DNA of 64,000 nt from Cyclobacteriaceae bacterium (GTDB taxonomy: Bacteria; Bacteroidota; Bacteroidia; Cytophagales; Cyclobacteriaceae), in NCBI GenBank assembly GCA_016786585.1, contig JAEUUI010000028.1, positions 248,001 to 312,000 on the forward strand, in the 5' to 3' direction. The notes beneath the pieces were generated by a model that was given only the letters and a program-made list of their open reading frames with translations, was not told where the DNA came from and searched no databases. Positions within the stretch are counted from its first letter, which is position 1; each line of letters opens with the position of its first letter. Both the position numbers and the translations under genes were made by a program. Shown in pieces: positions 32,455 to 40,893 of this stretch.

Positions 32455-32979
32455 TTATCCGAAAATCAACGAAGGTATTCCGATGCCGATAGCTACTCCA
32501 TAGATTAAATCAGCCCAAACAATCCGTAAAACATTAAAGACATAGATCAAGCCCACTAATGGGAAAGATAAAATAGCCAGTATATTCTTATTCTTTACTT
32601 GTTGTTTGGCTTGTTGAAAAACGTTGTCGGCATCCTGGTTTGATGGTATTGCGTGCATTCCGATTGAGACACCCAGCCAAATGAGGAAATATGATAGCGG
32701 ATGATCTAAATCAAAAAACTTAACCGGCATATACGCCGGCAGACAAATCAGCAGACACAATAGTGTGTTAACGACAAAAGGCCCCATCGATACCAGGAAT
32801 GTTGTTGTAAAGTTATCTGTGTTTTCATGAACAACATATCCTGCCGGATTTCCGAATCGAAAATAGCAGGCGTCAAACACAGCTATTTTCCTGACTTTGC
32901 AAAAGAACATGTGTGCGAATTCGTGTACGATAACCCCCGGAAAGGTTAAAACAGAAATGATTTCTCCTGGTATGAACAT
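32455..32979 (-). CDS. Membrane zinc-metalloprotease-like protein (HEFAH)
   Basis: A 174-residue membrane protein with HEFAH at residues 19-23 in the first helix, three to four further hydrophobic segments and a later NQDAD, which may supply a third ligand. This resembles compact M50/DUF3267-like membrane proteases. It is adjacent (10 bp) to a zinc-ribbon/TPR membrane protein, a gene pair seen in other Bacteroidota, and may work with it. Confidence 0.7.
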   Translation of the reverse strand: MFIPGEIISVLTFPGVIVHEFAHMFFCKVRKIAVFDACYFRFGNPAGYVVHENTDNFTTTFLVSMGPFVVNTLLCLLICLPAYMPVKFFDLDHPLSYFLIWLGVSIGMHAIPSNQDADNVFQQAKQQVKNKNILAILSFPLVGLIYVFNVLRIVWADLIYGVAIGIGIPSLIFG

Positions 32980-32989
32980 ACGCTTAATT

Positions 32990-33898
32990 TTACTTGGACC
33001 AGCCGTTTGGAAATTGTTTTAAAAATTCTTCATGCTTTAGAATTGTGCGGCTATAGAGCCGGTGATCAATTCTGTTATAGTATTGTTTCAGTTCCTCATT
33101 CAGGCTGTCAATTTGTTTTGCTTTCTCAAGATACAACACTGAAAATTGTTTGTCTTCTTCTTTACCCCGTTCTGCATAGAGACATGCGTATGCTGATGCA
33201 ACGGATGCTTGTGACATAGCCAGCGTTGTATCAAGCGCAAGATTTTCCAAAGATGCTGCCAAAAAACCATCGTAGTCTTTCGCGTCAAACGTGGCACCGA
33301 TTTTAGCCTGGATAATCAGGTTATCAATATTATAGTCAGCGGGAACTCTATCCTTGCATCGTTCAAATTCAACAAGGGCATCCGCACCTCGGTCTTTTGT
33401 CAGGTATTCAATACCCCGGTAATAAGAGGCCAATATGCTCAGATCCTCGACTTCGGGTACTTTTTCACTTGCGGATTGCATTAACGCGGCTGCGTTTGTG
33501 TAGTCGCCATTTTGAAGATATACACCCGATTCCTTGATTTCTGTATAAGCACTGTAAAACTTCCAGTTCCAAACAAACGATACTAAAACAATTACGATAA
33601 TTGCTATGAAGAAACTCTTAACCCAAAGTGGAAATGTTTTGTTTTTGATCTTGATCTCACAATCCTTACAGATTGGGTAAGCTGATATCTTATTGAGTTC
33701 CTGGTCTCCAAAATCTTTGCTGCAGGAAGAGCAAACGGTGGGATCAATTTCTCTTTCAATTTTTTTGTTTTTCAGATGACTTTCGTCTGTGAAATTTTTT
33801 TCAAAGCAATTTTCGCAATAAACCTGGTTGTCGACTTTAATGGTGTCATTGAGCGGAATAGTTCTTTTCTCACAACTGCTGCAGTCTGCTGTTCTCAT
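32990..33898 (-). CDS. Zinc-ribbon, membrane and TPR-like protein
   Basis: The 302-residue protein has two treble-clef-like Cys pairs at the N-terminus (CSSC/CENC around residues 6-36 and CSSC/CKDC around 57-83), one transmembrane helix (about 93-112) and a helical C-terminal domain resembling TPR. The zinc-ribbon pairs are of the LIM or rubredoxin spacing (C-x2-C). It appears to be a membrane-anchored adapter. It is adjacent to the HEFAH protease-like gene. Confidence 0.72.
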   Translation of the reverse strand: MRTADCSSCEKRTIPLNDTIKVDNQVYCENCFEKNFTDESHLKNKKIEREIDPTVCSSCSKDFGDQELNKISAYPICKDCEIKIKNKTFPLWVKSFFIAIIVIVLVSFVWNWKFYSAYTEIKESGVYLQNGDYTNAAALMQSASEKVPEVEDLSILASYYRGIEYLTKDRGADALVEFERCKDRVPADYNIDNLIIQAKIGATFDAKDYDGFLAASLENLALDTTLAMSQASVASAYACLYAERGKEEDKQFSVLYLEKAKQIDSLNEELKQYYNRIDHRLYSRTILKHEEFLKQFPNGWSK

Positions 33899-34035
33899 TC
33901 GTTAAGGGGGTGTTAACTTTTTGTTGTGATTAAAAATAGTAAAAAAACTGTTTGCGGGAATTCCTGATACCAGAAATGACAGGGTTGCAGAGGTTAGACT
34001 TGCAAGCAATAGATGCACTTCATCCCGCAAAATTG

Positions 34036-34746
34036 TTAAATCTTTCGTCCGTCTCTGACGTTGATTGCGGATCCCTCCGCCAGAAAAACTGATTTGGGAA
34101 CTTCGCGATCGAGAAAGGAGAAGGCCTCACCGTAAAGATCACCAAAGTTAACGTCTATGAAATATTCTTTTGCCGGATACACTTCCCATCGCGGGTGCTC
34201 TACTCCGTATTCAGAGGTTATCGTGTCGCTGATTTTAGTATACCCCCAATAGTGCTCGGTAATAAACTCTTCTTCACTTCCGGGTTGAATGGGGACTGAA
34301 GTCTTTTCTGTAACAACCTTGAATGAGTTCCAGTTTTTCTTTTTCCATTGATACTCCACGGCTAAACTATCGTGGGATGCAGCCCATGAATGCCGCATCG
34401 GCATGGTTTCGTAGTTTTCGTTGTAGACTGTATTCGCCACAAATGCTAAGGCAGGTTTGGGTACAATCTCTTTGATAAACACGACCCCGCGTTTCCATTC
34501 TCCCTGATCGTTGTAACGCACGTAAAACCTCAGGTTTACTTCCTCGAAGTTCACATGGAAGGGAATCTTGAATCCTTTAACCTGCGTGTTCTGAAACATG
34601 AACCCGATCAGGCTTACGTAACATACGTTATTCCAAAAATCAATCTCTGTTTTATGGGGTAGCCAGGGGCGAAGCAAATTACTGTCGATGGCGTAGTTGG
34701 CCATCGCTAACTTTCTCCATTCGGCCTGTAAGAATATTTTGCGCAT
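34036..34746 (-). CDS. DUF2071 (YqjF-like) protein
   Basis: The 236-residue protein matches DUF2071 in outline: an early ANYAIDSNLLRPWLP, SLIGFMFQNTQVKG and NFEEVNLRFYVRY. The family has an acetoacetate decarboxylase-like beta fold, but the catalytic lysine cannot be placed with confidence. A second DUF2071 member is encoded at 51072-51821. Confidence 0.8.
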   Translation of the reverse strand: MRKIFLQAEWRKLAMANYAIDSNLLRPWLPHKTEIDFWNNVCYVSLIGFMFQNTQVKGFKIPFHVNFEEVNLRFYVRYNDQGEWKRGVVFIKEIVPKPALAFVANTVYNENYETMPMRHSWAASHDSLAVEYQWKKKNWNSFKVVTEKTSVPIQPGSEEEFITEHYWGYTKISDTITSEYGVEHPRWEVYPAKEYFIDVNFGDLYGEAFSFLDREVPKSVFLAEGSAINVRDGRKI

Positions 34747-34772
34747 GGGTGTTGAACCGGTTTCGGGTCGGG

Positions 34773-34970
34773 TTATTTCTTTTTTGATTTCTTTAATATC
34801 ATGTAAATCAGAGCTAACGGAATTAAGGTAAAGAAGCCCCAGGTGTTAGCCAGTACGCTATAGATGACTATGCCTCCTAAGAATCCGATAAAAACGGCAT
34901 CGATTACCGGGGATGATTTGCTTTCTTTTTCTCCTGACGGTTTTTGACCGGGTGTTTCCGATGAACTCAT
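34773..34970 (-). CDS. Small two-helix membrane protein
   Basis: This 65-residue protein has a polar Ser/Lys-rich start and two helices (about 23-40 and 42-60), ending in KKSKKK. The start at 34970 is chosen as the first ATG downstream of a long in-frame extension. It is next to the DUF2071 gene (26 bp) and likely co-transcribed. No function is known. Confidence 0.5.
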   Translation of the reverse strand: MSSSETPGQKPSGEKESKSSPVIDAVFIGFLGGIVIYSVLANTWGFFTLIPLALIYMILKKSKKK

Positions 34971-35168
34971 AGTAAGTTTTGTTGGTTTGGCGCCCGCGGG
35001 CAATCTGCTTGTGTTTCGCTTGCTGGTTAATTAAAAACACCTGCGGAGGTCAATTGTTTGGTTAACGGGGTATTGTTTACAGAACTCCTGTTGTGCAAGA
35101 TAATCGTTGGTGCGATGGCGTCCATGCAGAAGCCAATCTGCTGTTAAATTCTTTACGGGAAGTCTGTC

Positions 35169-35519
35169 TTATGGATTTTTGGGGCGGATTTGTTCGGCCA
35201 GCTTCTTTGGGGCGACTTCGCAATAGGCGGTTGTCAAGGCATCGGCAAATAAATCCTTTCTCACTTTTTGCAGTTCAACCAACGTCCAGCCTTGCTTGCC
35301 CCATTTGTTGTCGACCGGGTAAATGATCTTCCCGTTATCGGCGGATGTAAAAACATGTTGCTCAATCTCGGGCAGCTTCAGGCTGGCCAGCTTGTTTTTG
35401 GGGTCGTAGGTTGCAAAGATCTTTTTCTTTACCCGGAAGGAAGTCTTTTCGAAGTGCGGTTCTTCGGTTGCTTCGGGAAAGGAGAGCGCAAGTTTTCTGA
35501 ATGATTGGAGTGATACCAT
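35169..35519 (-). CDS. MmcQ/YjbR family protein
   Basis: A 116-residue protein with the MmcQ/YjbR fold pattern: an early SFRKLALSFPEATEEPHFEKTSFRV (shown only in outline), KKKIFATYD, and WTLVELQKV followed by DALTTAY. The family has a DNA-binding-like CyaY fold without a known target. The start at 35519 (MVSLQSF) is preferred over codons 11 upstream. Confidence 0.85.
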   Translation of the reverse strand: MVSLQSFRKLALSFPEATEEPHFEKTSFRVKKKIFATYDPKNKLASLKLPEIEQHVFTSADNGKIIYPVDNKWGKQGWTLVELQKVRKDLFADALTTAYCEVAPKKLAEQIRPKNP

Positions 35520-35604
35520 CGTGAAGGATAGCGTTACAGGATATACCGGCAAGATAATCCTTCAGGCTATGGCGTCCTATGCAATCATCCCTGACTTGAT
35601 GAGC

Positions 35605-35961
35605 TTAATCGTTCTTTTTTGCCAGTGTATCGATGAAGTCTCTGACTTGATTGAGTTTGTCGACCGGCAGGCCTTTTAGTTTGCCAACGATATTTCCCTT
35701 CTTTTTGCCGCGGATTAGTTTCTGCAGGGAATGATCTTTATAAATCCCGGTCTTGTTGTCATTCTCCCACGTGAAGAGGTCGTCAAGGGTGCAGTTCAAC
35801 AGCAGGCATATTATTTCGAGGTGCTTAAAGCTGATGCTGTCGACCTTGTTGTTTAACAGCCGGCTCGTGGTGTGGGCGGTGAGGCCGTTCTTTTTTAAAA
35901 ACTGACTGGGGTTTTCAATGCCCTTGTCCTCGAATATTCTGATGAGGTCTAGTTTTAGCAT
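35605..35961 (-). CDS. XRE-family helix-turn-helix regulator
   Basis: The 118-residue protein has an N-terminal helix-turn-helix (HTTSRLLNNKVDSISFKHLE) and a Cro/C1-type domain with CTLDDLFTWE, then a Lys-rich C-terminal segment. It is a small DNA-binding regulator. Its start codon lies only 14 bases from a ten-unit 21-bp repeat array (35976-36185), which may include its operators. Confidence 0.85.
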   Translation of the reverse strand: MLKLDLIRIFEDKGIENPSQFLKKNGLTAHTTSRLLNNKVDSISFKHLEIICLLLNCTLDDLFTWENDNKTGIYKDHSLQKLIRGKKKGNIVGKLKGLPVDKLNQVRDFIDTLAKKND

Positions 35962-35975
35962 AAAACGTTGTTAAT

Positions 35976-36185
35976 ATTGGCAATACCTAACGAATTATCA
36001 GCAATCAGGTTGCAAACATCTGCATCGCTTAAGAAAATATCGGTAAGAACCAGTAAACAATCAGCAATGAACTGATGAAATTTTGCAACGACATTGAAAA
36101 TATCTGCAAAAGAATGATCAAAATCTGCAACGATGTTTTAATTATTTGCAACGCTCTTGTCAAATATCGCAATGGAGTAGGGGAT
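35976..36185. repeat. Ten-unit 21-bp tandem repeat array
   Basis: Ten consecutive units of exactly 21 bp can be aligned by eye from 35976. Each begins with a variant of ATCTGCAA or ATTTGCAA; the last three begin at 36123, 36144 and 36165. The period is two helical turns. On the plus strand the last six units form an open frame encoding seven-residue repeats (ISNELMK, FCNDIEN, ICKRMIK, ICNDVLI, ICNALVK), but units 1, 3 and 4 contain in-frame stops. It lies directly upstream of the XRE regulator. The remainder of the gap to 36339 holds nothing recognisable. Confidence 0.7.
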
Positions 36186-36339
36186 ATTAAGTTCGGGGGA
36201 AGCGTTTTTTGGGAGAATTGTCGGTGTTTAACTATTGGGAGTGAGGGCAATCGGGGTAGCAAAATCAAGTATCAGTTGTGGGGCCACGATTTCCAGCTCT
36301 TGTTGTTGGGCCGCCATTTGCCTTATTGGTACTCCTAAT

Positions 36340-36804
36340 TTATCTTTTTAAGAGTTCAAATTTTTCTGATTTTTTAAATCGGTCCTTTGTGTGGAATTCT
36401 CCAATCAGGTCTTCTAAGACAATTACTGTGTCAGATACTTCCCGAACCACGTAACGGGTGAAACTCGGCTTACCGTTTTGTTTGATTTCTTTTCCATCAG
36501 GACCACTGGCTATCAACCCAGGTTGCATTTCCGTTTGAATTGACAGTGTGTCGTTTTGTATTCGCCAGTCTTTCACCAGCAATGACATATAAGGCGCCAT
36601 TCCTACTTTGTCATTGATGTTCATTACTGGTCCAAAGATACCAGTTCGGTCTTCATGAAGTTCCATATACATGCCCCTTACCGGTCCATTATTTACGGAT
36701 TTCATCCAACTTCCAACAAGGTTTTTTTCATTCTCTTGAAGTGGTGATGTGCTTGTGGTACAAGCTATCAGAATAAGTACATAAAATATAGAGACGCGTT
36801 TCAT
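36340..36804 (-). CDS. Lipoprotein of unknown function
   Basis: A 154-residue protein with a signal peptide and lipobox at Cys 15 (LIAC), followed by beta-strand-rich sequence that resembles lipocalin-like lipoproteins (ENEKNLVGSWMKSV at the first strand). It has no catalytic motif. It is the last gene before the accessory block. Confidence 0.65.
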   Translation of the reverse strand: MKRVSIFYVLILIACTTSTSPLQENEKNLVGSWMKSVNNGPVRGMYMELHEDRTGIFGPVMNINDKVGMAPYMSLLVKDWRIQNDTLSIQTEMQPGLIASGPDGKEIKQNGKPSFTRYVVREVSDTVIVLEDLIGEFHTKDRFKKSEKFELLKR

Positions 36805-36819
36805 AAGATGTCACATAAT

Positions 36820-36872
36820 ATTGTGTTTATGCGGTGGTGACTTTTCTAAGAGTGTTACTGTCTACCACATCA
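36820..36872. repeat. attC-like imperfect inverted repeat
   Basis: The sequence around TGTTTATGCGGTGGTGAC pairs imperfectly with GTCTACCACATCAAAACA across a short spacer. Its left arm begins ATAATATTGTGTTTATG, which is related to the left arms of the elements at 37710, 39601 and 42128. The position is between two short minus-strand genes. Assignment to an integron-type site is tentative. Confidence 0.35.
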
Positions 36873-36950
36873 AAACATGTTTTTAAAAAAAAACTAAAAA
36901 TTAAAAATTTAGATGAACCCAGCCATTGATTATGCACAGTGTTGGTGTAG

Positions 36951-37673
36951 TTACTTGTCTGCTTTTAGTAAAAAGCATTTTGACAAGTCAAGTCCAATAA
37001 TGTCCTCGTGCCAATTTGCGTAGGGAAAACTTTTAGCCGTATAAATTTCTAAATATTGTCCTAGTTCCTTAAGCCTTTCTTCTTCAATCGTGTCGTATTT
37101 GCCATCATTTGGAATTCCGTCTTCGTCAAGGTCGTTATTGTCAAATGCCTGCCAATAGCCTCGGTCTAAGATTTTAGTCAGCCCGTCAATTGTTTTACTA
37201 TCGGGAAGTATCTCCAAAAATTTCTTTGTGTTATGCCGTTGAGAAATAATTTCATTCTTTGACAGTCGGTCAGTTTCGAAATATTGTGGCATACTATTGT
37301 ATCCATCCAATGATTCTCCATTGCGCTCCAGGTTATAAAGCAATACATCATCATCGTGTAGATGGAATGATAATGCGTACGTACTCAATTTGGCACTCAA
37401 TTCGTTAACTAGCTCATATAAGTAAAAAGGCTCTTCGAGGTTTACGTTTAATTCAACAATTGTTGTCCATTGGTTATATCTCTCAGTTATCAGGTAAAAC
37501 ACTCCAGAATTTGAGTAGATATTAGATTCTAATACCTTCTGAAAGCTTTCGGACGTTAATTCAATCTTTTTGAAAATCGATAATCTTCTTTTCAGTAACA
37601 ATGCTTTTAACACGTCAACTATGTCGGATTGGTCTTTCTTATAGACGTTTAGCGAAGTTGAAAATAGTCCCAT
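36951..37673 (-). CDS. Hypothetical cytoplasmic protein, cassette-like gene
   Basis: A 240-residue soluble protein with no recognised domain. It is acidic, with a DNNDLDEDGIPNDGKYD stretch (about residues 176-192) and a C-terminal LLKADK. Located in the accessory block of small minus-strand genes, it may be an immunity or cassette protein. Base composition is more AT-rich than the flanking core genes. Confidence 0.6.
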   Translation of the reverse strand: MGLFSTSLNVYKKDQSDIVDVLKALLLKRRLSIFKKIELTSESFQKVLESNIYSNSGVFYLITERYNQWTTIVELNVNLEEPFYLYELVNELSAKLSTYALSFHLHDDDVLLYNLERNGESLDGYNSMPQYFETDRLSKNEIISQRHNTKKFLEILPDSKTIDGLTKILDRGYWQAFDNNDLDEDGIPNDGKYDTIEEERLKELGQYLEIYTAKSFPYANWHEDIIGLDLSKCFLLKADK

Positions 37674-37709
37674 TTGTTAATTGTCTGAATTTGTTTTTTA
37701 ATGGATCAT

Positions 37710-37735
37710 AATGTTTGGTATGTGGCGGTGTGTGA
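37710..37735. repeat. attC-like half element
   Basis: The sequence ATAATGTTTGGTATGTGGCG is related to the left arms at 36820, 39601 and 42128. A good partner arm was not found, so it may be a degraded copy. Confidence 0.25.
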
Positions 37736-37783
37736 TTCCGCTATTGAGTAAGTACTTTGTTGGTAGCTGTAGGGCGTCAACCG

Positions 37784-38173
37784 TCAACGTGTTTGTTCTT
37801 TTATTTCTTTTGGTCTTATGTTATAAAAAAGACTCCCAATTATTAGTCCGATGGAATAAAAGATTGATGCTTTAAATATCAATGTCCCTTTAATTAGTGA
37901 GAATGTTACAACTACTCCGAGGATTCCAAGTGCAACCAAAATTGCCTTGATTGTCAAATTTGATTTGTCGCTCTTAACTATTGCATTGTATGCTAATGCA
38001 TACACTATAAATGTCGGAATTGAGAAGATTAATCCAAATGATATAAATAAGAAATATACTTCGACTGCGTCATTCATCAATTTTGAATTTTCTAAGCTGT
38101 CATAGATAGTCATTATTGTCGGCCCAATGATTAACGATGTCAGCCAATGTTTAATTGGGTATACTAATTTCAC
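37784..38173 (-). CDS. Membrane protein, cassette-like gene
   Basis: A 129-residue protein with four predicted membrane helices and no recognised family. It is Ile/Lys-rich and AT-rich like its neighbours. It lies between two inverted-repeat-like intergenic spacers in the accessory block. Confidence 0.55.
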   Translation of the reverse strand: MKLVYPIKHWLTSLIIGPTIMTIYDSLENSKLMNDAVEVYFLFISFGLIFSIPTFIVYALAYNAIVKSDKSNLTIKAILVALGILGVVVTFSLIKGTLIFKASIFYSIGLIIGSLFYNIRPKEIKEQTR

Positions 38174-38236
38174 TTGTTTTTTCTGTTGTTAGTCCAAACT
38201 GCCCAGCCCCGTTGCTGCCTCGCGTATAAAACGGCA

Positions 38237-38266
38237 AGCCAAATTAATGATTAATCATTGGACTCT
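38237..38266. repeat. Copy of a dispersed 30-bp element
   Basis: The 30 bases at 38237-38266 match 39631-39660 at 23 positions, sharing CCAAATTAAT and ACTCT. Both copies lie in the same relative position, in spacers between minus-strand genes, and each is the central part of an inverted-repeat-like spacer. This supports a common cassette-boundary origin. Confidence 0.55.
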
Positions 38267-38294
38267 GTATGCGTGAGACTTTATTGTGCGCTCA

Positions 38295-38696
38295 TTAGAA
38301 TATTGCTAGTTGTCCGCCGGGTATTGTAATAAAATTTCTTTGGCCAATATGAAGATTCCAGCTTTCGTAATATGCACTCTGAACAAAAATGTCTAAGCGA
38401 AGACTGTTTTCAAAGGTTATTTGTATGTCATATAGCCCATCCTTGATTTCAAAATCTACTATTTTTTTGCTTATAACTTTATCTTTTAAAATATTCATTC
38501 CCTCATCGTGGGTACTCTGTCCCTCAAATTCTGTATTGCCAACGATAATGGTTTCATTGTGTGCAACTAGCCTCCATGGGCACTCCAAAAAAAGGGTTGC
38601 GTTATTGTCAAAATAGAATGTCGGAAGAACACCTTCGATGTTAATAATTCTCGTTCCTCTTAACTTTTCTAGTTCTTTCTTGTCTTCCTCGTTCAT
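38295..38696 (-). CDS. DUF6188-like protein
   Basis: A 133-residue protein ending in ESWNLHIGQRNFITIPGGQLAIF (positions 110-133 approximately), the pattern of DUF6188 proteins (W-x-L ... PGG-x-L). The family often occurs as an immunity or cassette gene. It lies within the accessory block. Confidence 0.65.
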   Translation of the reverse strand: MNEEDKKELEKLRGTRIINIEGVLPTFYFDNNATLFLECPWRLVAHNETIIVGNTEFEGQSTHDEGMNILKDKVISKKIVDFEIKDGLYDIQITFENSLRLDIFVQSAYYESWNLHIGQRNFITIPGGQLAIF

Positions 38697-38797
38697 ATTT
38701 CAAATGCCAATGACTTATGGCTTTTGTTGTGCCAGTTTAAATTCACTCGTTATTGATTCAGTTAGTAGCCACTAGCCGCGGCTGTGGCTGTCCAGCC

Positions 38798-38905
38798 TTA
38801 ATTTTCCACTTCAAGATAAATTGGTTGTTCGTAGCGTGGGTTTTTAATTTTTGTCGGTTTGTAGTTATCTTCAGTCTTACCACATGACGTCAAAATAAAT
38901 TGCAT
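38798..38905 (-). CDS. Possible small lipoprotein, perhaps degraded
   Basis: On the minus strand directly after the stop of the next gene upstream, an open frame reads KKRLTLILLMQFILTSCGKTED and ends at 38798. It contains a lipobox-like LTSC, then a short polar tail ending in LEVEN. The only ATG is at 38905, within the hydrophobic segment, so the natural start has either been lost or uses a rare codon. It may be a lipoprotein remnant. Confidence 0.35.
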   Translation of the reverse strand: MQFILTSCGKTEDNYKPTKIKNPRYEQPIYLEVEN

Positions 38906-38950
38906 CAATAAGATAAGTGTCAGCCTTTTTTTTAATTCTTGTTGTTTGTG

Positions 38951-39574
38951 TCAATTTACTTTATAAATCATTTCATAGTCGTGAGCAGTTACGAACATTG
39001 GAATATTATCCCAGTCACCTCGATTTGTCTTGTATGATGCTTTAAATAACTCTTGAAGTCTTAAAATTACTAAGAGTTCACATACAGCATATGCTTTTTC
39101 AATATTCGGTTCTTCAAATCTGTTGTTTTTGTGGACATCTTCAAAAACTTTTTGAATGTCTTCAAATCCCGTAATTGTCAAATGATTTGCTGACGAGTCA
39201 TAAAAGTCTGATAACCACTCCCAATTTGTCAAACTGTAATTCTCAAATGAAAACAGGTCTATAAACCAACGGTTATAGTTGATTGTAAAACCATTCATCT
39301 CACAATAGTAAGCGGCAGGCTTAATTTCATTGCCTGAGCTGAATAGATTTTTTACAAAACCTTGTTTTTTCTTCAAAACGTGTCTTGTCGACTTGTCAAA
39401 CTCTTTTATGTGTTTTGCTAAGTCAGAAGTCAAATGCAATAAATTCTTGGCAAGAATTTTATGAAAGTCAGTTGTCGGAATATTTTTCAGTTCTTGTTCA
39501 GCCATGGCAATTGCTTCGTCAAGTTTTTGCCTTTCGAGAAGTTCAGATAATTTGTCTGCTAATTCAAAGTTCAT
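38951..39574 (-). CDS. Hypothetical protein, cassette-like gene
   Basis: A 207-residue soluble protein with helical N-terminal segments (LSELLERQKLDEAIAMAEQE) and an aromatic-rich middle. No family is recognised. It belongs to the accessory block and ends where the lipoprotein-like remnant begins. Confidence 0.6.
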   Translation of the reverse strand: MNFELADKLSELLERQKLDEAIAMAEQELKNIPTTDFHKILAKNLLHLTSDLAKHIKEFDKSTRHVLKKKQGFVKNLFSSGNEIKPAAYYCEMNGFTINYNRWFIDLFSFENYSLTNWEWLSDFYDSSANHLTITGFEDIQKVFEDVHKNNRFEEPNIEKAYAVCELLVILRLQELFKASYKTNRGDWDNIPMFVTAHDYEMIYKVN

Positions 39575-39597
39575 CGGTTACAGTCGTTTTTAAGGTT

Positions 39598-39690
39598 GCC
39601 TATAACGTTTAGCTGTAAGGTGTGCTGCCGAACCAAATTAATAATTTATCACCAAACTCTGCCGGCATGATTTACATGCATTGTTATGGA
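39598..39690. repeat. attC-like imperfect hairpin with dispersed element
   Basis: CCTATAACGTTTAGCTGTAA at the left pairs imperfectly with TTTACATGCATTGTTATGG at the right, and inner arms TGCCG (39626-39630) and CGGCA (39663-39667) also pair. Between them lies the AATTAATAATT core shared with 38237-38266. Unpaired bases and terminal AAC/GTT triplets recall integron attC sites, although canonical R-box sequences are not present. Confidence 0.45.
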
Positions 39691-39698
39691 GTTATTCT

Positions 39699-40361
39699 TT
39701 AGTCCAATCCCCTACAGGGGCCATAATAAAAATAAAAAGGAATAACGTTTTTCAAGGTGTCATTTTCTTCTCTGATGATGGTTAACAATTCCTTTTGGTT
39801 GTCCATGAAAATACGATCACCAAATCGTGTTGGTCTGTCGGAATGATACTCAAGAAGCAGCGTGTCGCCAATTTGTTTATATGTCCCGACAAAATAGTCA
39901 GTAAATAGCAGACCTCTCCAGCGAATTTCAAATCTGTTTCCTTCTCTGAGTTTAAATGTCGCGTTGTTTAGTGACCCCTCGTGGCAAGCTCTGAAAAGTA
40001 CCTTTCCATAAATTTTGTCCTCGATATCGAAAGAGGACTTAGTGAAAAAGATAAAGGAAAATACCCCAGCGATTAGAATTACCGGAACCAAATGATTCGA
40101 TTTGAATGTCTTCCTATTTTTTACCAGTCCGATTATTTCTCTGATCAGTTTAATCATCAGCCATAGAAATCCCGCTACGATTGCCAGGCCGATCAAAAAT
40201 ATCCAACGTCCGCCTGGGTATCTGATCCAGATTGGATGCGTATAAATCAAGATCAACAGCATCACGGAGACAAGTCCGATTGAAACAAGCTTTTTTGTCA
40301 CAGGCCCGGTTTTGTTTTTTTTTACTTCTTCATTGGTAGCCTTACTCTGCTTTCCTGGCAA
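39699..40361 (-). CDS. Membrane protein with C-terminal beta domain
   Basis: A 220-residue protein with a basic start, three membrane helices (about 28-110) and a beta-rich C-terminal domain with conserved aromatics. No family is recognised. It is in the accessory block, 7 bp downstream of the VOC gene in the same direction. Confidence 0.55.
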   Translation of the reverse strand: MPGKQSKATNEEVKKNKTGPVTKKLVSIGLVSVMLLILIYTHPIWIRYPGGRWIFLIGLAIVAGFLWLMIKLIREIIGLVKNRKTFKSNHLVPVILIAGVFSFIFFTKSSFDIEDKIYGKVLFRACHEGSLNNATFKLREGNRFEIRWRGLLFTDYFVGTYKQIGDTLLLEYHSDRPTRFGDRIFMDNQKELLTIIREENDTLKNVIPFYFYYGPCRGLD

Positions 40362-40368
40362 CTACTGA

Positions 40369-40761
40369 TTAACTTAGTCTTTGTTCTATTTGAAAGACAT
40401 TTCCTTCCGGGTCTTCTCCATCAACAAACAACGAGTTAATACCATCAAATTTTTTGATGTCTCCGATTACCACACCCTTGTCAACAAGTCGCTGCCGAAA
40501 GCCTTCTAAATTGTTAGCCAGGTAGAAAACTAATTTTATGTTACTCTCGACCCTGAATTCTTTTCCATCTTCCGGTTCATATCCTTGTCCGATTTTATGA
40601 ATCGCAAGTTCTATTTGTCCCGCGTTTAAAACTATCCACTGATCCTTTATCTCCTCTACTACAGAGAAATTAAAATTGTCAACATAGAATGACTTTAACT
40701 TGTCCACCAGATGTCCGAAGATGATAATTCGGCCTAAAGAAATTTCCCTTTGTTGTGCCAT
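40369..40761 (-). CDS. VOC family glyoxalase-like protein
   Basis: A 130-residue protein with the paired beta-alpha-beta-beta-beta pattern of vicinal oxygen chelate proteins: KLKSFYVDNFNFSVVEE, NLEGFRQRLVDKGV and FVDGEDPEGNVFQIEQ. It may be a resistance or detoxification protein. Metal ligands are partly conserved (the final Glu of FQIEQ). Accessory block, minus strand. Confidence 0.8.
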   Translation of the reverse strand: MAQQREISLGRIIIFGHLVDKLKSFYVDNFNFSVVEEIKDQWIVLNAGQIELAIHKIGQGYEPEDGKEFRVESNIKLVFYLANNLEGFRQRLVDKGVVIGDIKKFDGINSLFVDGEDPEGNVFQIEQRLS

Positions 40762-40847
40762 ATATTATTTGCTCTTGTTGTCAAAAAAAGACCTGCGGTA
40801 TAAATCGTTTGTTTACTAATTGAGAATAAACAAATCGAAACAAACTG

Positions 40848-40862
40848 TCTCCCGAAGGGAGA
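40848..40862. terminator. Small GC hairpin in accessory block
   Basis: TCTCCC/GGGAGA with a GAA loop lies between the VOC gene and the next minus-strand gene. An adjoining inverted repeat (TTTGTTTA/TAAACAAA) surrounds 40808-40835. It may be a terminator or part of a cassette boundary. Confidence 0.35.
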
Positions 40863-40893
40863 TGGATTGTAGACTTTGTTTTGGCCAGTTACA

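Noticed and set aside
35976-36185. CRISPR array
   Set aside because: The units abut each other without spacers and vary; no cas genes are nearby.
36075-36338. Plus-strand frame through the 21-bp array as a coiled-coil gene
   Set aside because: Only the first third is heptad-like, upstream units contain stops, there is no start signal, and the rest reads as random sequence; kept as a repeat instead of a gene.
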